Shown one piece after another: positions 1 through 10,870 of a stretch of 64,000 bases of DNA. Position 1 is the stretch's first letter. Each line of letters opens with the position of its first letter. The translations under genes and the position numbers were made by a program. The notes beneath the pieces were generated by a model, which saw only the letters and a program-made list of their open reading frames with translations, was not told the DNA's origin and did no database searches. Source of the stretch: Dromaius novaehollandiae (Eukaryota > Chordata > Aves > Casuariiformes > Dromaiidae); NCBI RefSeq assembly GCF_036370855.1, contig NC_088099.1, positions 21,481,501 to 21,545,500 of the forward strand, in the 5' to 3' direction.

Positions 1-879
1 AACTGACTTTGCCATGACCTTTAGGTCTGGATCAGCAGAAAATAGGTATCAGTGCCTCTGTGTGTGTATGTATGTATGTGTGGTACAGGAGGGAGGTCAG
101 GTGGCCAAAAGTGTGGCCATTCTCATTGCTGCTACTTCAGGAGCAGTGTATTACAGTATCTGAGAGGTGTGAATGAGACTTGGGAGCAGAATATGTCTCA
201 GAAGTATAAATGAGACTTGGATTTAGCTGGTAGGCTTGTGTCTGTAGGAAAGGGTAATCCTATGGTCCAGAACAAGAGAAGAACCCAGGCAATCCAAGGA
301 AATCTGCTCCATGTTAGTAATTTGTTTATATTTTACCACATGATCTTTTCTGACACTGATACCAAATGAAATGAGAGGGATGAGAGCTGAGCAGACGCAG
401 TCCATCGCTGTTAAATTAATAAAGCTTGCTGTTAAAGTGCATCCTGTGGATCTGGCATTCATTCACCTGCGTATCCTGCTCAGTGTTTGGTTTCTGTTCT
501 GAAATGTGTACAGCACAGGAACTGGTCCGTTTGCTCAGTTCTATTTCTTAGAAGATTTCAAGGACTGGCTTGGTAGAGGAGAGGGGTTTCAGGAAGCATT
601 TCCTGTTTGATGAGCACTTTGACTCATTTCGGTTAGGAACACAGTGTTGGAGGGGTCACTGAGTCAGATCCCCAGCTGTCATTGACACTGCCTCGTAGAA
701 ATCTTGTCATACAGTTTTTGAGCCTAATCTGAAAGCAGTGAGTTTTGGCTTTCAGAATCTAACCAGGTGTTGCCTTAGGTGTTTCTTCTTTGTCAGAAAA
801 TTTCTTTTAGACAGGATTTAGTGTATGGACCAATGCGGGGTGGTACTAAGCGCAATGCAGCTCACTACGTGTGGAGGTG

Positions 880-985
880 GGAAGCCTGCTTGTTATTCCT
901 AACTTTGCTGGTGCTTTTCTTTATTACCCTTGGCAGATTACACAACCATTCTGTTTCCTTTTCTGTACAATGGGAATAATGATGC
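880..985 (+). repeat. MIR-like SINE remnant
   Basis: The segment reads like the 3' half of a MIR element on the + strand. An ACCCTTGGCAGATTACACAA block is followed by a pyrimidine-rich stretch and then by CTGTACAATGGGAATAATGA. This matches the familiar MIR layout of an ACCTTGGGCAAGTCAC-like core, a TCAGTTTCC-like block and a GTAAAATGGGGATAATA-like tail. Divergence is high, as expected for an element older than the bird-mammal split. The call comes from pattern memory and was not tested against a repeat library. Confidence 0.5.
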
Positions 986-2373
986 TGAGGGCCTTTAGAA
1001 AAGCTGTTTAAGGTTATAATGAAAATCATAACAGAGCCGAGTGGTGTGGCTGCTGGTTGTTGTTACTTACATGTGCAAATTTTGTTAGAGGTAACTTGGG
1101 AACATAGGAAGTGGTACAAGGGTGGGTGTCCTGAATCATCAGATCTAGTCCTCTCTCTTGTGGACAAGCATGCCGTATAAACTTTTTAACAAACTCGTCA
1201 AGCTCCATATTAATCTGATCAGGGCTTTAACCACTTCTTTTTGAAGACTGCTTCATAACTTCGCTTCTGGGAGGTTAAAAGCCTCATTCCAATTTCCACA
1301 ATAAATTGCTTCATGGCAGGGCTGTGCCTATTTATTCATATACCAGCATTGCCTTTTAGCTTACGTGGCACATGTAACTCCCTGATATATTTAGAGAGAA
1401 ATGTCATTCTTGGACTTTGTTTTATGATGCTGATCAAGCAAGCAGTTTTCATCTGCCCTTGCAAAAGTCTCTCTATTCCACAAAGTCCCTCCTCTACTCA
1501 TTCTTATGGGAGCTCATCTCTTCTGAGCACAGAGGACCTGATTTATTTTGGGATTGTATTTGCTCTTCTTCAGGGCCATGTTAGTGGCCCACAGTCATTC
1601 TGTGATTGACTCGGTCATGCAAATATTCCTCCTCTTCTGTTCTTTCCAAATATCAAGCTTCCATCTTACAGCAGAAATTCTCTAAAGAGTGTTTTTTTGC
1701 ATTAAGTAGTATTAAATCTCATCCTATTACTCCAGACCTCAAACTCGGTCAGTTTTCTTAGAGAATATTGTATTCTTTGCCATACCTCATTAATGAAATT
1801 ATTTAATAAAATTAAACCCAGTAAGACCCTTGAGGTAGTTCCCCTTGGTAGCCCTTCAGTATTGTTCTTCTATCAGCACAGCTCATTGAATTATTTGTGT
1901 AATCAGCTGATCTCCTACCTGTCTTTTAATTTGCAATTTTTGCATCAGTCTGCATCCTTTCCAGCTTAATATATAAAACTTATTCTTTTGCAGTCCTTCA
2001 CTGTTGATGCCATGCTTGATTTGACAGATTCATTAATAGTCCTTATTACCAGATTTGTGATTTCAAAATGCTGGGGGTTTATTTGGTGTTCTTGGTTCGT
2101 TATTTCCAGATTCTACCAATTTGGGCACATAAAAATATGCACTTTAATTCCATTTCATACTCAATTTTCTTTTCAAACTCTATTTCTATTAGCCATTCTG
2201 TCTTTTTGTTTTCATATACTTATAAAACCTAACTCAGTTTTGTAACAGTGACCTTGTCTCCCTTCGCTCTCTATTCTCCAAGATATGTTTTTTGCCTTCT
2301 GTGTTCCTCATCTAATCTCATTTATTTTTCCTAATATCCCTTATGAAGTGTTGTTAGTTGTGGAACACCTCCT

Positions 2374-2441
2374 CCCCCCCCCCCCTTTTTTTTTTCACAC
2401 CTTTACTGTACTTGGGCTGGAGGTTCAAAAAAAAAAAAAAA
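2374..2441. repeat. poly-C, poly-T and poly-A runs
   Basis: Twelve Cs (2374-2385) run directly into ten Ts (2386-2395), and fifteen As follow at 2427-2441. The T and A runs could pair to form a hairpin with a loop of about 31 nt. Two overlapping frames cross this tract (2285-2563 and 2358-2558), but homopolymer content makes them unlikely genes. Confidence 0.8.
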
Positions 2442-5400
2442 GTACTTTTAATCACTCAGAGAAATTCCAAAGCTCTTCTATCACACCTGGAACAATCACA
2501 CCTGAAAATCTCTCTGCTACTCTTACTGTCTTTACTATTATTAGCATTTGTTCTCTAGGCTAGATTTTGGTAATTAAAGTTCTCTTTTAGGATTCAGTTC
2601 TTAGAACTGCATATTTTAAAGGGATTTCTTAAATATGATGATTCAAGCTGCCAGTTTGTGGTCTTCGAGTGTTGTTGCTGAAAGCTAACCTGCACCTGCT
2701 CTCCCAAGTAACAGGTAAAATTTATTTTTCACAGTACTGTTATATAACAGTACTTGACAATTACATGAGAACTTCTATGTAAAGTTATAGATGGGGTAGC
2801 AGAGTTGGAAGTTCGGTGGAACCAATTTCTGTGATAAAAGCCTTTGCATTTGGCTGTAGCCTTAATAAATTCCACCTTTATGAAATTTTCTTCACTCTCA
2901 TCTTCCCAGTCCACACAGCTATTGCTGGATACCAAGTCAGTTTTTGGTTCTTATCAATAATGGGCTTTTCATTTTTCTCTCTAGCAGTCCCATCCCCACC
3001 AATTTTTCTACCAGCACGTCTGGATCAGAACAAACTTCTCCATCCTTGCCTTGTGCAAAAGAAATGGATAGTTTATAAACCTTTTTAGTGGCTTACTTCC
3101 CTTGCTGTCTCTTGCTGAGGTCATGCAGTACAGCCTACTGAGACAGCCTTCTGTCTCTTACTGTTACCTTTTCTTGCCCTACCTTTCAACTTTTGTTGCT
3201 TGCCTAAGTGGAAGATAGCAGGGGAAATGCTGAGTTAACTCAACCGACTGCTGTAGGAAAATTTGTAAAGGAAACATAGTGAGAGGGTGAGAGGAAAACA
3301 AAATAGTGAATACCAGTGCATTTTGTTTCAGCCAGTGCTAAATTCCACAGGGCCAGATTTTGGTATCTTTATGACTGTGGAATCCATAATGTGCTGACAG
3401 AGTGTGTCAGTAGTTCATGTGTCTTTTTTTAGTGTCTCTGTAGACTCAGGCTTTATTTTTAACCAGTTTTTCAGGTAACCAGAAAAGCTAAAAATCTTTT
3501 CTTTGTTTTTGTTTCATTTTAAACCTGTGACTTTTGGAGAACAATTCATGGGCAAGAAGTGAATTCCAGGAGATTCCAGGGTTTGACACATAGTTTAGGA
3601 ATGCATAATGCTGTATAGTCTATGTGCATTATATGTGTGTCTTCTTCCACAAGGCATTTAAGTTATTGTTTTGTCCCATAAAGTCCTAAAGTCTTGGGAG
3701 CCACCACCTCTTTCCCAGGTTTATAATGCTACAGTTTGAGCAAGGCACATTGCGTTAGAACTCCTCTGTGAGATTTGCTTTGCTGGAGTCCTGAAAAATC
3801 ACACTTCAGACAGAGGCAACTTATATTGGCAGACTATTAGTTCTGTACGTTCCCCAAATAAAAAAGGTTATTCAGGCAGAAGTACTTTTGCTGATGGGAT
3901 GCTATATGTGCAACAGGTATTTTGCTGGAATTAGAATACTGCAAAATGTCATGAGTAGCATTTTTAGGGTAAGACGACATCCAGATCGTGTTGCCCTTTG
4001 TTTATGAGGGGGAAGAGTATCTGGCCAGGCTACTTCTCTTTCACTTCCATATTTTTTGTTCAAATTTTAGGAATTTGGGCATGCTGTAAAGTTTGTTATT
4101 GTAAGTGGAAATTTAGGGAGCTCAGCTTCTTGAGATCAGAGTATATGTGTGCTAAGTAGGAAAACAGAGTTTTGTAGGAATTGAAACTGGTAAGGTTGAA
4201 CTATTTGTTGACTATCTGTTGGTTTGTTCTAATTTTCTCTGAATTCGATCATTTGTGATGATTCATTTGTGAGGTTAAAGACTTTTTCAAAAGACATGTA
4301 TGCTAAAAATCCCCAAAGTAATTCAACAATATTGTCTCCTTTTCAATTCTGAAAGGTGGACTGATGGAGGTCTTAAAGTATATTTAGATGTATACACTTT
4401 TTTATTTTTTATTTTTTTTAACTTCAGTGACAGGTGTATGTTTTAGACATTGCAGGATTTCAGTGGCCTGGGAGTGGATTCTATAAATAACAAACCACAT
4501 GTTGGAAATATAGATAAATAAAGAAAATATCAATGGAAAGTTTTCATCACAAGGAGTTATAGTCCTTTACTCAATACAAGACATGAATGTTGAGAAAAAA
4601 AGATAAAAGCTTTGGAAAATTCCTTATCTATTGGTTTCATGTAGCTTTCTGTAAAGTGCAGGTAATTGTATTTACCTGCTTGAAAACCCGGTAATATATG
4701 TGAGACAGTACAAAACTTCAAAGTGGTGGACCCTGTTAAAATTATTACTGTCATTATTGATAATTATGCTTATGGCTATATAAATATAGACATGGACATA
4801 GTCCTCACATTTGACCAGTTACAGTAAGAGCTTCCTGGAAACTTTTCACTTTGAAAAATATTGAAATATCACAAATGCTTTTGCTGTGATAGCAATGCCA
4901 GAAATAGGGTGCCTTTCAAAGTTATTCATAAGAGAAACAAGGACAATCTCTTTACTTGTGCTCAGAATATCTGGTACTTTGGTTGGGGCACTCATTTAAG
5001 ATGTGGGTTGTTATATCTCTCTTCTGCCTATATATTTCCCATTAGAAATGTTTGACTTTGCAGACCTATTTTTCATGAAAAGTTGGAGAAGGCAGAGAGA
5101 AGGAGGAAGGGAAAAAGAGGGGGATCAGAATAGTTAACATTCAGTTGCTTAGAGCCATAGCAGAATTCAAATTTGTGTCCTTATCTTGCCTGAAAAGCTT
5201 GAACACATCTTGCACCTGTGTGAGATGCCTTAAATCTGATTTTATACAAAATTTTATGTACATGGAAATCTCATCAAACTCATCAGTTTTAGAGGAGAAT
5301 AGTGTGCTAAGCATCCTATTCAGTCCTATTGGATAAACAGTTATACTGGCCTGGATTCATAAGCAGAATGAACGGTTGACAGAGACACTTGAATTTGAAA

Positions 5401-6262
5401 CGTCAGCTCTAACTTTACAAGCTGCATTAGTACATTTAAACCAAGGAGGCTCCAAGTCTAATATGTAGGTTTCAGGCACCTTCAATGCTCCCTGATTGCT
5501 CTCTGGTTAGGAGATGCCAAAATCTTTTTCATTTCATGGACCATATTGTGTGAAGAGAGAGGAAATCCCAGTGGTCTGGATCTGGTCATCTTCACCCTTT
5601 ATCCAGTACTCAAGGGCTCTGTCCTTCTGGGGATAGACCTTTGTAGAGTCCCAGGTTATAGCTCAAATTTTCTCAGTCTCCCATGTCTTTTACTGCTGAG
5701 ATCTGACCTTTGGCAGTTCTACCAGAATGGAGCCTTTCCCCTCCTCCCCTTTACCCATCTCCACCACCACTAATAAAGATGAAGTTGAGATTCTATGTAT
5801 CTTCCATTCTGCTGATGCCTTGCAGAAGGCAAGAAAGGCAGATGGTCACAGCCAATTTGTCCTCACAGGAAAGTTCCTTTTTGTCCTCTTGAGTCTATCC
5901 CAACCATGGGTGAGATGGTGAGTGATTTCTTCTCCGCATCTAGAGGCAAGCGGTTTAACTTCCCGGTGAGACCTGGATTATACACACCTTTGGCCAGTTT
6001 TGGGCTGGCAAGGTGTAATGACTTTCCTGAGACTGACCTAACCTCATCTTCTACCTGGCAAGTCCTCTGCCAGCTCAGCAGATGGTCACATTCTCCTGAC
6101 ACTCTCTGTTAGCATCTCATTTGGGGTGGTGCAAGTTTCTGAGAGTGGGATTCATCTCATGTCAGCTTGTTATTTTCATTACAAATATGCCAGAAAATTT
6201 AGAGGGACAATTGTATTCTTGTGTTGGATTACTGAAACAGTAAATCTGCATATTTTTTTCAG

Positions 6263-6402
6263 AGACTTCTAGCCATTGGAGTACATGAGACCAGACTGCT
6301 TGGTGGGTCTGAGTGGCCAGCTCCAAATGCCTTGCCAACAGACTGTCACATCAAGAGAAAACCCTTAGCTTTTAGGCAAACCTAAAAATGAGGGGACATC
6401 CT
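6263..6402 (+). other. candidate spliced exon, gene unknown
   Basis: A good splice acceptor (CATATTTTTTTCAG, ending at 6262) and a consensus donor (CCT|GTAAGTG at 6403) bracket 140 nt. No frame is open across the whole exon. One frame is open from 6263 for 40 codons, then stops at TAA. An ATG at 6388 with A at -3 opens a frame that reaches the donor in phase 0 after five codons. It could therefore be a 5' exon with a start codon, a non-coding RNA exon, or chance. It lies 1.75 kb upstream of another candidate exon (8151) whose open frame is also phase 0. Confidence 0.25.
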
Positions 6403-8150
6403 GTAAGTGTTTTTGGTCTTTATCTTGTAATGCGTTGTGACTCTGCTAAACTAGATCTCATCGTCTCATCTGCAGTGTTCATTTAAAAAAACATTGCTTT
6501 TTAAGGGTCATGGTAGGGTCCTGCTTCAGTGAACCAGTAGCAGTTTAAGTCTGCCTGCCTTCACTTAATGCTTTAGGTATAATCTAGCACAATACTCCTA
6601 AAAGGAGTAGATTTTTCAGAAGTTTTCTTGCATTGATGCATAAGGACTGTTGCATTTATGTGATACTAAAGCAATATCGAACCTGATGATGGAAAGCATG
6701 GTTCATTTTAATCAAATGCAGTTAGGGAAACCTCACTTGTCTATGAGCAGACATATTTTTAATTGCTAAGCAAAGTTTATTTACGTTAGAGTCACCACTC
6801 CAAATGACCTTGGCAATTCATGATCCCCTGTAGATAATAGCTCTCTGAATGCAAACAGTGAAGCCTGAGCTCTGTAGGTGAATAAAATAATGCTTTGCTG
6901 TGTATTAAAAGAAATTTTCAAGTATGCTTTTTGGATGGTTTAATAATAGCACTGTCCTAAGAGCTATTTAATCTTTCTTTCTAACAATTAACCTTGATGC
7001 CAAATAGACAGTCAGCATTTTTTGCTTTAATTTGATTAGTGTGGTCCCCTCTTAAATTAATTGCTTAGTTAAAAAATTTGTTTAGTTTTCCTTTTGCTTT
7101 AATGATAGTTCTTTTTAAAGTCTGCTGCCACATAGCTAGCAATAATCACTCTTTTTTCCCTTTTTCCTTTCTCTTGCTCTTTTTTTTTTTGTACAGCTCT
7201 ATATTTCCTTCATTGCATTCACTTTCTATCTAAAAGCGAGGTTCAGAGTCATTGCTTATTGAAATGATGGTCTATAAAGACTCCTTGGTCTTTTTAATTA
7301 CATTTCCTTTTGGCATTCTGAAAGTCTTGTTCTTGCACAGGGTTTTGCCAGCATCTCTGCTTTGTCTATGCTTTCCCACACAGATGCTTCCACACTTCCC
7401 CCTTATACATCTGTAGCTTTGGCAGGTTGGTTAGAAATTCTCTCAATTCAGCACAAACAAAATCAAGCCTTTTAAATACTCACTTTTTTTTCTATCCTGA
7501 ATTTTCTGGCTCAGTCTTCATTTATTAAATTTTGCTGGAATTCTATCATGGAAATGTTGTGTTAGCTAATAAAGATGTTTTTCTCTGCTTCACTGCTTTG
7601 TGGGGACCGGCTTGAGGGAGTGTTAAAAATAGCCTTAATAAAAATAAGTTAATGTTATTGATAAAAGTGTGAATAGCTCATGTGGTGACAGGCTGATCTG
7701 TCTTTAAAAACAATTAAAAAGCATAAATCATCCTTTAATTCTCATAAAGCTTTTTACTCTAAAGTTTTATAAGCAGCTCTTTTTTATATAAAGAGCAAAA
7801 TATCACAGTTCTGCTTTGCAGAACTGAGAATAGAGTTCTGCCTTGAAGCTTTACTTTGAAAATGTGCTTTAAACATAAAAATATTGACAGGGTGAGAGAT
7901 TTCTGGGTAGTGAAAAATCTGTAGTATATTTTTAAAAAGCAATGTTGTTGTTCATCTTATTTTACAGTAGACCTTCACATCAATATTTACACACACAAAT
8001 AACTTATATAAGCTCATCGAGACTACTCAATGAAATTGCATGTATGTAAGGTTTTGTGGAAAGGTTGCATGAACAAAATATCACTTGTTAACTGTTCCAC
8101 AGTAACTATCTGCATACTTCTGTCACTTTTACTCTGTTTCCTTCTTACAG
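6403..8150. other. non-coding, AT-rich, possible conserved block
   Basis: No coding evidence is seen between the two candidate exons. From about 6990 to 7800 the sequence is rich in TAAT, TTATTG and AATTAA motifs, of the kind common in developmental non-coding elements. It includes a perfect MEF2 consensus match (TTAAAAATAG, 7623-7632). Conservation cannot be judged from one sequence, so any regulatory role is speculative. Confidence 0.3.
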
Positions 8151-8216
8151 GAAAACAAGATTGTTCAAGGAAGACTAGTCATTGATGAAGAAGATATAAA
8201 GTATTACATTCTGTAA
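8151..8216 (+). CDS. candidate terminal coding exon, gene unknown
   Basis: A very strong acceptor (about 30 nt, nearly all pyrimidine, ending TTCCTTCTTACAG at 8150) leads into a phase-0 frame of 21 codons beginning ENKIVQGRLVIDEED and ending at TAA (8214-8216). The other two frames stop within about 11 codons. The composition looks protein-like, with an acidic patch followed by an aromatic C-terminus. It does not match nebulette or the LIM-nebulette exons I know. An AATAAA near 8919 could serve as a polyadenylation signal, but it lies inside an old LINE. Human C10orf113 is annotated close to NEBL, so a C10orf113-like last exon is one possibility; I cannot confirm that. Chance remains plausible. 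Confidence 0.3.
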   Translation, partial: ENKIVQGRLVIDEEDIKYYIL

Positions 8217-8734
8217 AAGTGTTTAAGAAAATTCTAGGGTAGCTTGTAACTTCTATTTTTTATGGCTAATACTAAGAAAATATTTTCATACTAAAATTCA
8301 AACACGAAGACAGATTCTTAAGAATTAAGAAAATGTTCATTAAGAAAGTTTTTGGATACTTGGAAACTATAAAACTGTTTGGAAGCAGATGATAATAGCC
8401 AGATTACTCTTTCTTCTGTATCAAGAGAGTTTCTAAATATAATAGGTGACAGCTTCTTAAAACAGCCCCTTAGTCTACATGGGTAATGCGATATCAGGCT
8501 TTGCTCTGATACAGCAGACTTAATTAGCGATCTAAAAAGTAGCAGTATTCGTGGCTATGATTTCGTCATACTTCTTATACTGATTCCAGACAGTACTGTG
8601 TTAAAAGCCCCTATTTACAAAGCTTAAAGCAATTAACTGAAGTATGATGTAATGTAACCATATTGTAATATAAATGTGACATGCAAAATTACAGTGGGCA
8701 GAATCAGTCTTAGTTAAGAGGTGATACTCATAAA

Positions 8735-9719
8735 GAACGAGATAAAGGGGATAAGCAGTGACTGACACAAGTTTGTGGTAATATTAAGTTATTCAAGGCA
8801 TGGTAAGAGTAGAATATGAAGAACTACAAAAAGACTTTGCAAGAGTGAATGACTGGACAGTGAAATGGAAAATGAAATTCAAAGTGCAGAAAAATGTATG
8901 TGAATAGCTTCATGTATAATAAATGACCTCTGAACTGACTGTTACCTCTCATGAGCTACTTCTGTGAAAACATTGTCTCACTGTGCAATAGGAGTCAAAA
9001 AAGCAAATTGAACATTATAAATAAATAGCAAAGCAATAGAAAACAAAAGAGAAAGCTTTATTATACCTCCCTAGAAATCCCTTATTCACCCATACTTTGA
9101 ATAATGTTTTTAGCTCTGGTCCATTCAATGCAAAAAAAGAAAACAAATCAGCAAAAGTGTCAAGGATGATCAGAAGTATGAAGTTATTTCCATAGGAGGA
9201 GTGAATGAGTCCAGCTTAGTAGTCTTCAGCCTGGAAAGAAGTTGTTTAAGGGTCTATAAAGGTCTACAAAATTGTGAGTGTCGTAGAGAAGCTGGAGACT
9301 GTGAATGACTTTTCTCTCTCTCCCAGTGTAAGAACTGGGAACCAACAAGTGAAGCTAGTCAATGAAGCAGGATCAAAGCATGCAAAAGGAGGTTTGTCTT
9401 CGTGGAACATATTACTTGATGGATTTTTTTGGCTAAAAGATGATGTTAGTGAAAAAAATTTAGATTATTTCAAGGACTGGACAAGCATTTAGAAGAAAAA
9501 ATCGACTGTGGAATAAGACAAACCACACCAGGCTCAGGAAATACCCTAGACTAAAAACAGCTGGAGTCAGGGAGAGTGTAAGGGGTGAAGTATTATGCAT
9601 GTTTATCCTGGTTTTTACTGCTTTCTAGTAATGCTTATGGCCATCCTTGGATAATGAACACTAGGCCAGATGGACCTTTGGTCTAAGCTGGTACTAGACA
9701 TTCTTAAATTCTTACTTAA
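8735..9719 (+). mobile_element. ancient CR1/L3-like LINE, 3' part
   Basis: This is a decayed non-LTR retrotransposon in sense orientation. Near 8817-8900 one frame reads EELQKDFARVNDWTVKWKMKF, the characteristic block after the reverse-transcriptase core of CR1-type ORF2. Further on are the usual 3' landmarks: CTTCAGCCTGGAAAGAAG (about 9225), a GTCTATAAAGG-like block, and a tail near 9660-9719 with CTAGGCCAGATGGACCTTTGGTCT followed by a degenerate ATTCTTA repeat. These 3' hallmarks are typical of old reptile/bird CR1 elements. A 72-codon frame at 9274-9492 is a remnant of this element, not a host gene. Confidence 0.75.
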
Positions 9720-10149
9720 TATAGAAGCAGTGATAAAACATGTATATAAAATATTTTTATAAAAATACATAGAATGTAAAACATTTATATAAAAGATAAA
9801 AGGAAACTGATGATGAATGTAAGTTACTAGCTAAAATATGAAGGCTATAGAAAGGCAAAAGAGTCCATTATAAATGGCTAACAGAGTTAAAAATAACATG
9901 GCTTTTAAACTAAAGGATCACTTAAAGATGTAGTTTTTAGCTCTAACCAAAATAACTTCTGCCAATGTAATCTTATTTCAGGTCACTGGAATGCAGCTTC
10001 TAATCTGATCTTTTCCAGTTTGTGTTAGAGTTTTGCATGTTGAATTTATATTCGAAATCACTGTGCCCTTATTTTACAGTTGGGATTTAGCTCTTTTAAA
10101 GTTATAAATAGGAGATACAAAAAGATACAGTATATTTCAAATGAAGCAG
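9720..10149. other. AT-rich spacer between LINE fragments
   Basis: AT-rich sequence with runs such as ATATAAAATATTTTTATAAAAATA near 9742-9766. No gene, RNA or regulatory feature is recognised. Confidence 0.5.
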
Positions 10150-10870
10150 AAGGATGTTTCCTCCTACTTTCTCAAGATATACGATCCTGGACCACATAAC
10201 AGTTTGTTTAAGAAACATTTGTTGTCTGTGATTAGCAAGGCATATGTTAGATGGCTAACTGGCAGATTTCGAGATATAGTTTTTACTAAAGAGGTATCTC
10301 AGATGGGGATGTTTTTAGTGGTTTCTCCAAGGGCTAGTCCTTGATCAAATGCTTAAATATTTTTAATAGTATTCTAGACAGTGAGATAAGATCTTTGCTG
10401 GTAAATTTTGCAGTTCCAAGGATAAGTAATACAAAGAATAAGAGAAAGATTGTGATCTTTTAAGAAGTACCATTATAGAATAATTTCAGATTCCAGGTTA
10501 ATTAGTCAGAGTCCAATAATATTTATTTTTAATAGTCAGATGTAATATAATAGGTTTGCGAACCTGGAAGGCAAATGATACATACCACAGAAAAAGAGTT
10601 GGTTTTGGAAAACAGAAAAATACAGACTTCATTCTAGTTAATTGCTTCTCTCTTTGCAGTACTGGGGCAAACAAGCTCATATGATCCTTGGAGGTATGTA
10701 AGAATGATGCCAGGTAGAAGGATGAGAGTGCCTTTACAAGTGGTTGTGTGGAATCCTGACCAATACTAGAATATTGTGTCCACATGCTGCGATGGCTTTC
10801 AAATGACTGCATAGAATTCAAGGGAGGAAAACGGAAATGATCTTGGGGACTGGAAAAAATAATGTTAAGC
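10150..10870 (+). mobile_element. ancient CR1-like LINE ORF2 fragment
   Basis: A second decayed CR1-type fragment in the same orientation as the first. Landmarks run in order: AGATGGCTAACTGGCAGATTTCGAGA (the 'RDWLNGR.Q' region of ORF2), a CCAAGGGCTAGTCCTTGATC block (the 'PQGSVLGP' region), ATTCTAGACAGTGAGATAAG, and GGTAAATTTTGCAG (the 'KFADD' catalytic region, degraded). A segment near 10690-10790 matches the 'LEYCVQ' part further downstream. Frameshifts and stops break it throughout. The chance frames at 10141-10344 (+) and 10498-10821 (-) lie over it. Confidence 0.65.

Larger units (their letters stand above)
1..6262. other. non-coding flank, no gene seen
   Basis: No coding exon can be supported here. 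The stretch is AT-rich unique sequence with short chance reading frames in all six frames. It contains a TG/TATG-rich simple stretch at 59-82, a MIR-like remnant near 880-985, a poly-C/poly-T/poly-A cluster at 2374-2441, and a short segment near 3348-3375 that resembles the end of an old amniote MITE (gggccagatttt). By analogy with mammalian NEBL, the region probably lies inside the long intron of the LIM-nebulette isoform. That is an inference, since no LIM exon is visible. Confidence 0.5.

Noticed and set aside
5906..5935. ATG in a perfect Kozak context (CCAACCATGGGTGAG) next to GTGAGT-like donors
   Set aside because: No supporting promoter, no partner exon that clearly joins, and the frame (5906-6112) shows no domain; probably coincidence.
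9274..9492. 72-codon frame with a hydrophilic, protein-like look
   Set aside because: It falls inside the old CR1/L3-like LINE and matches that family's 3' region.
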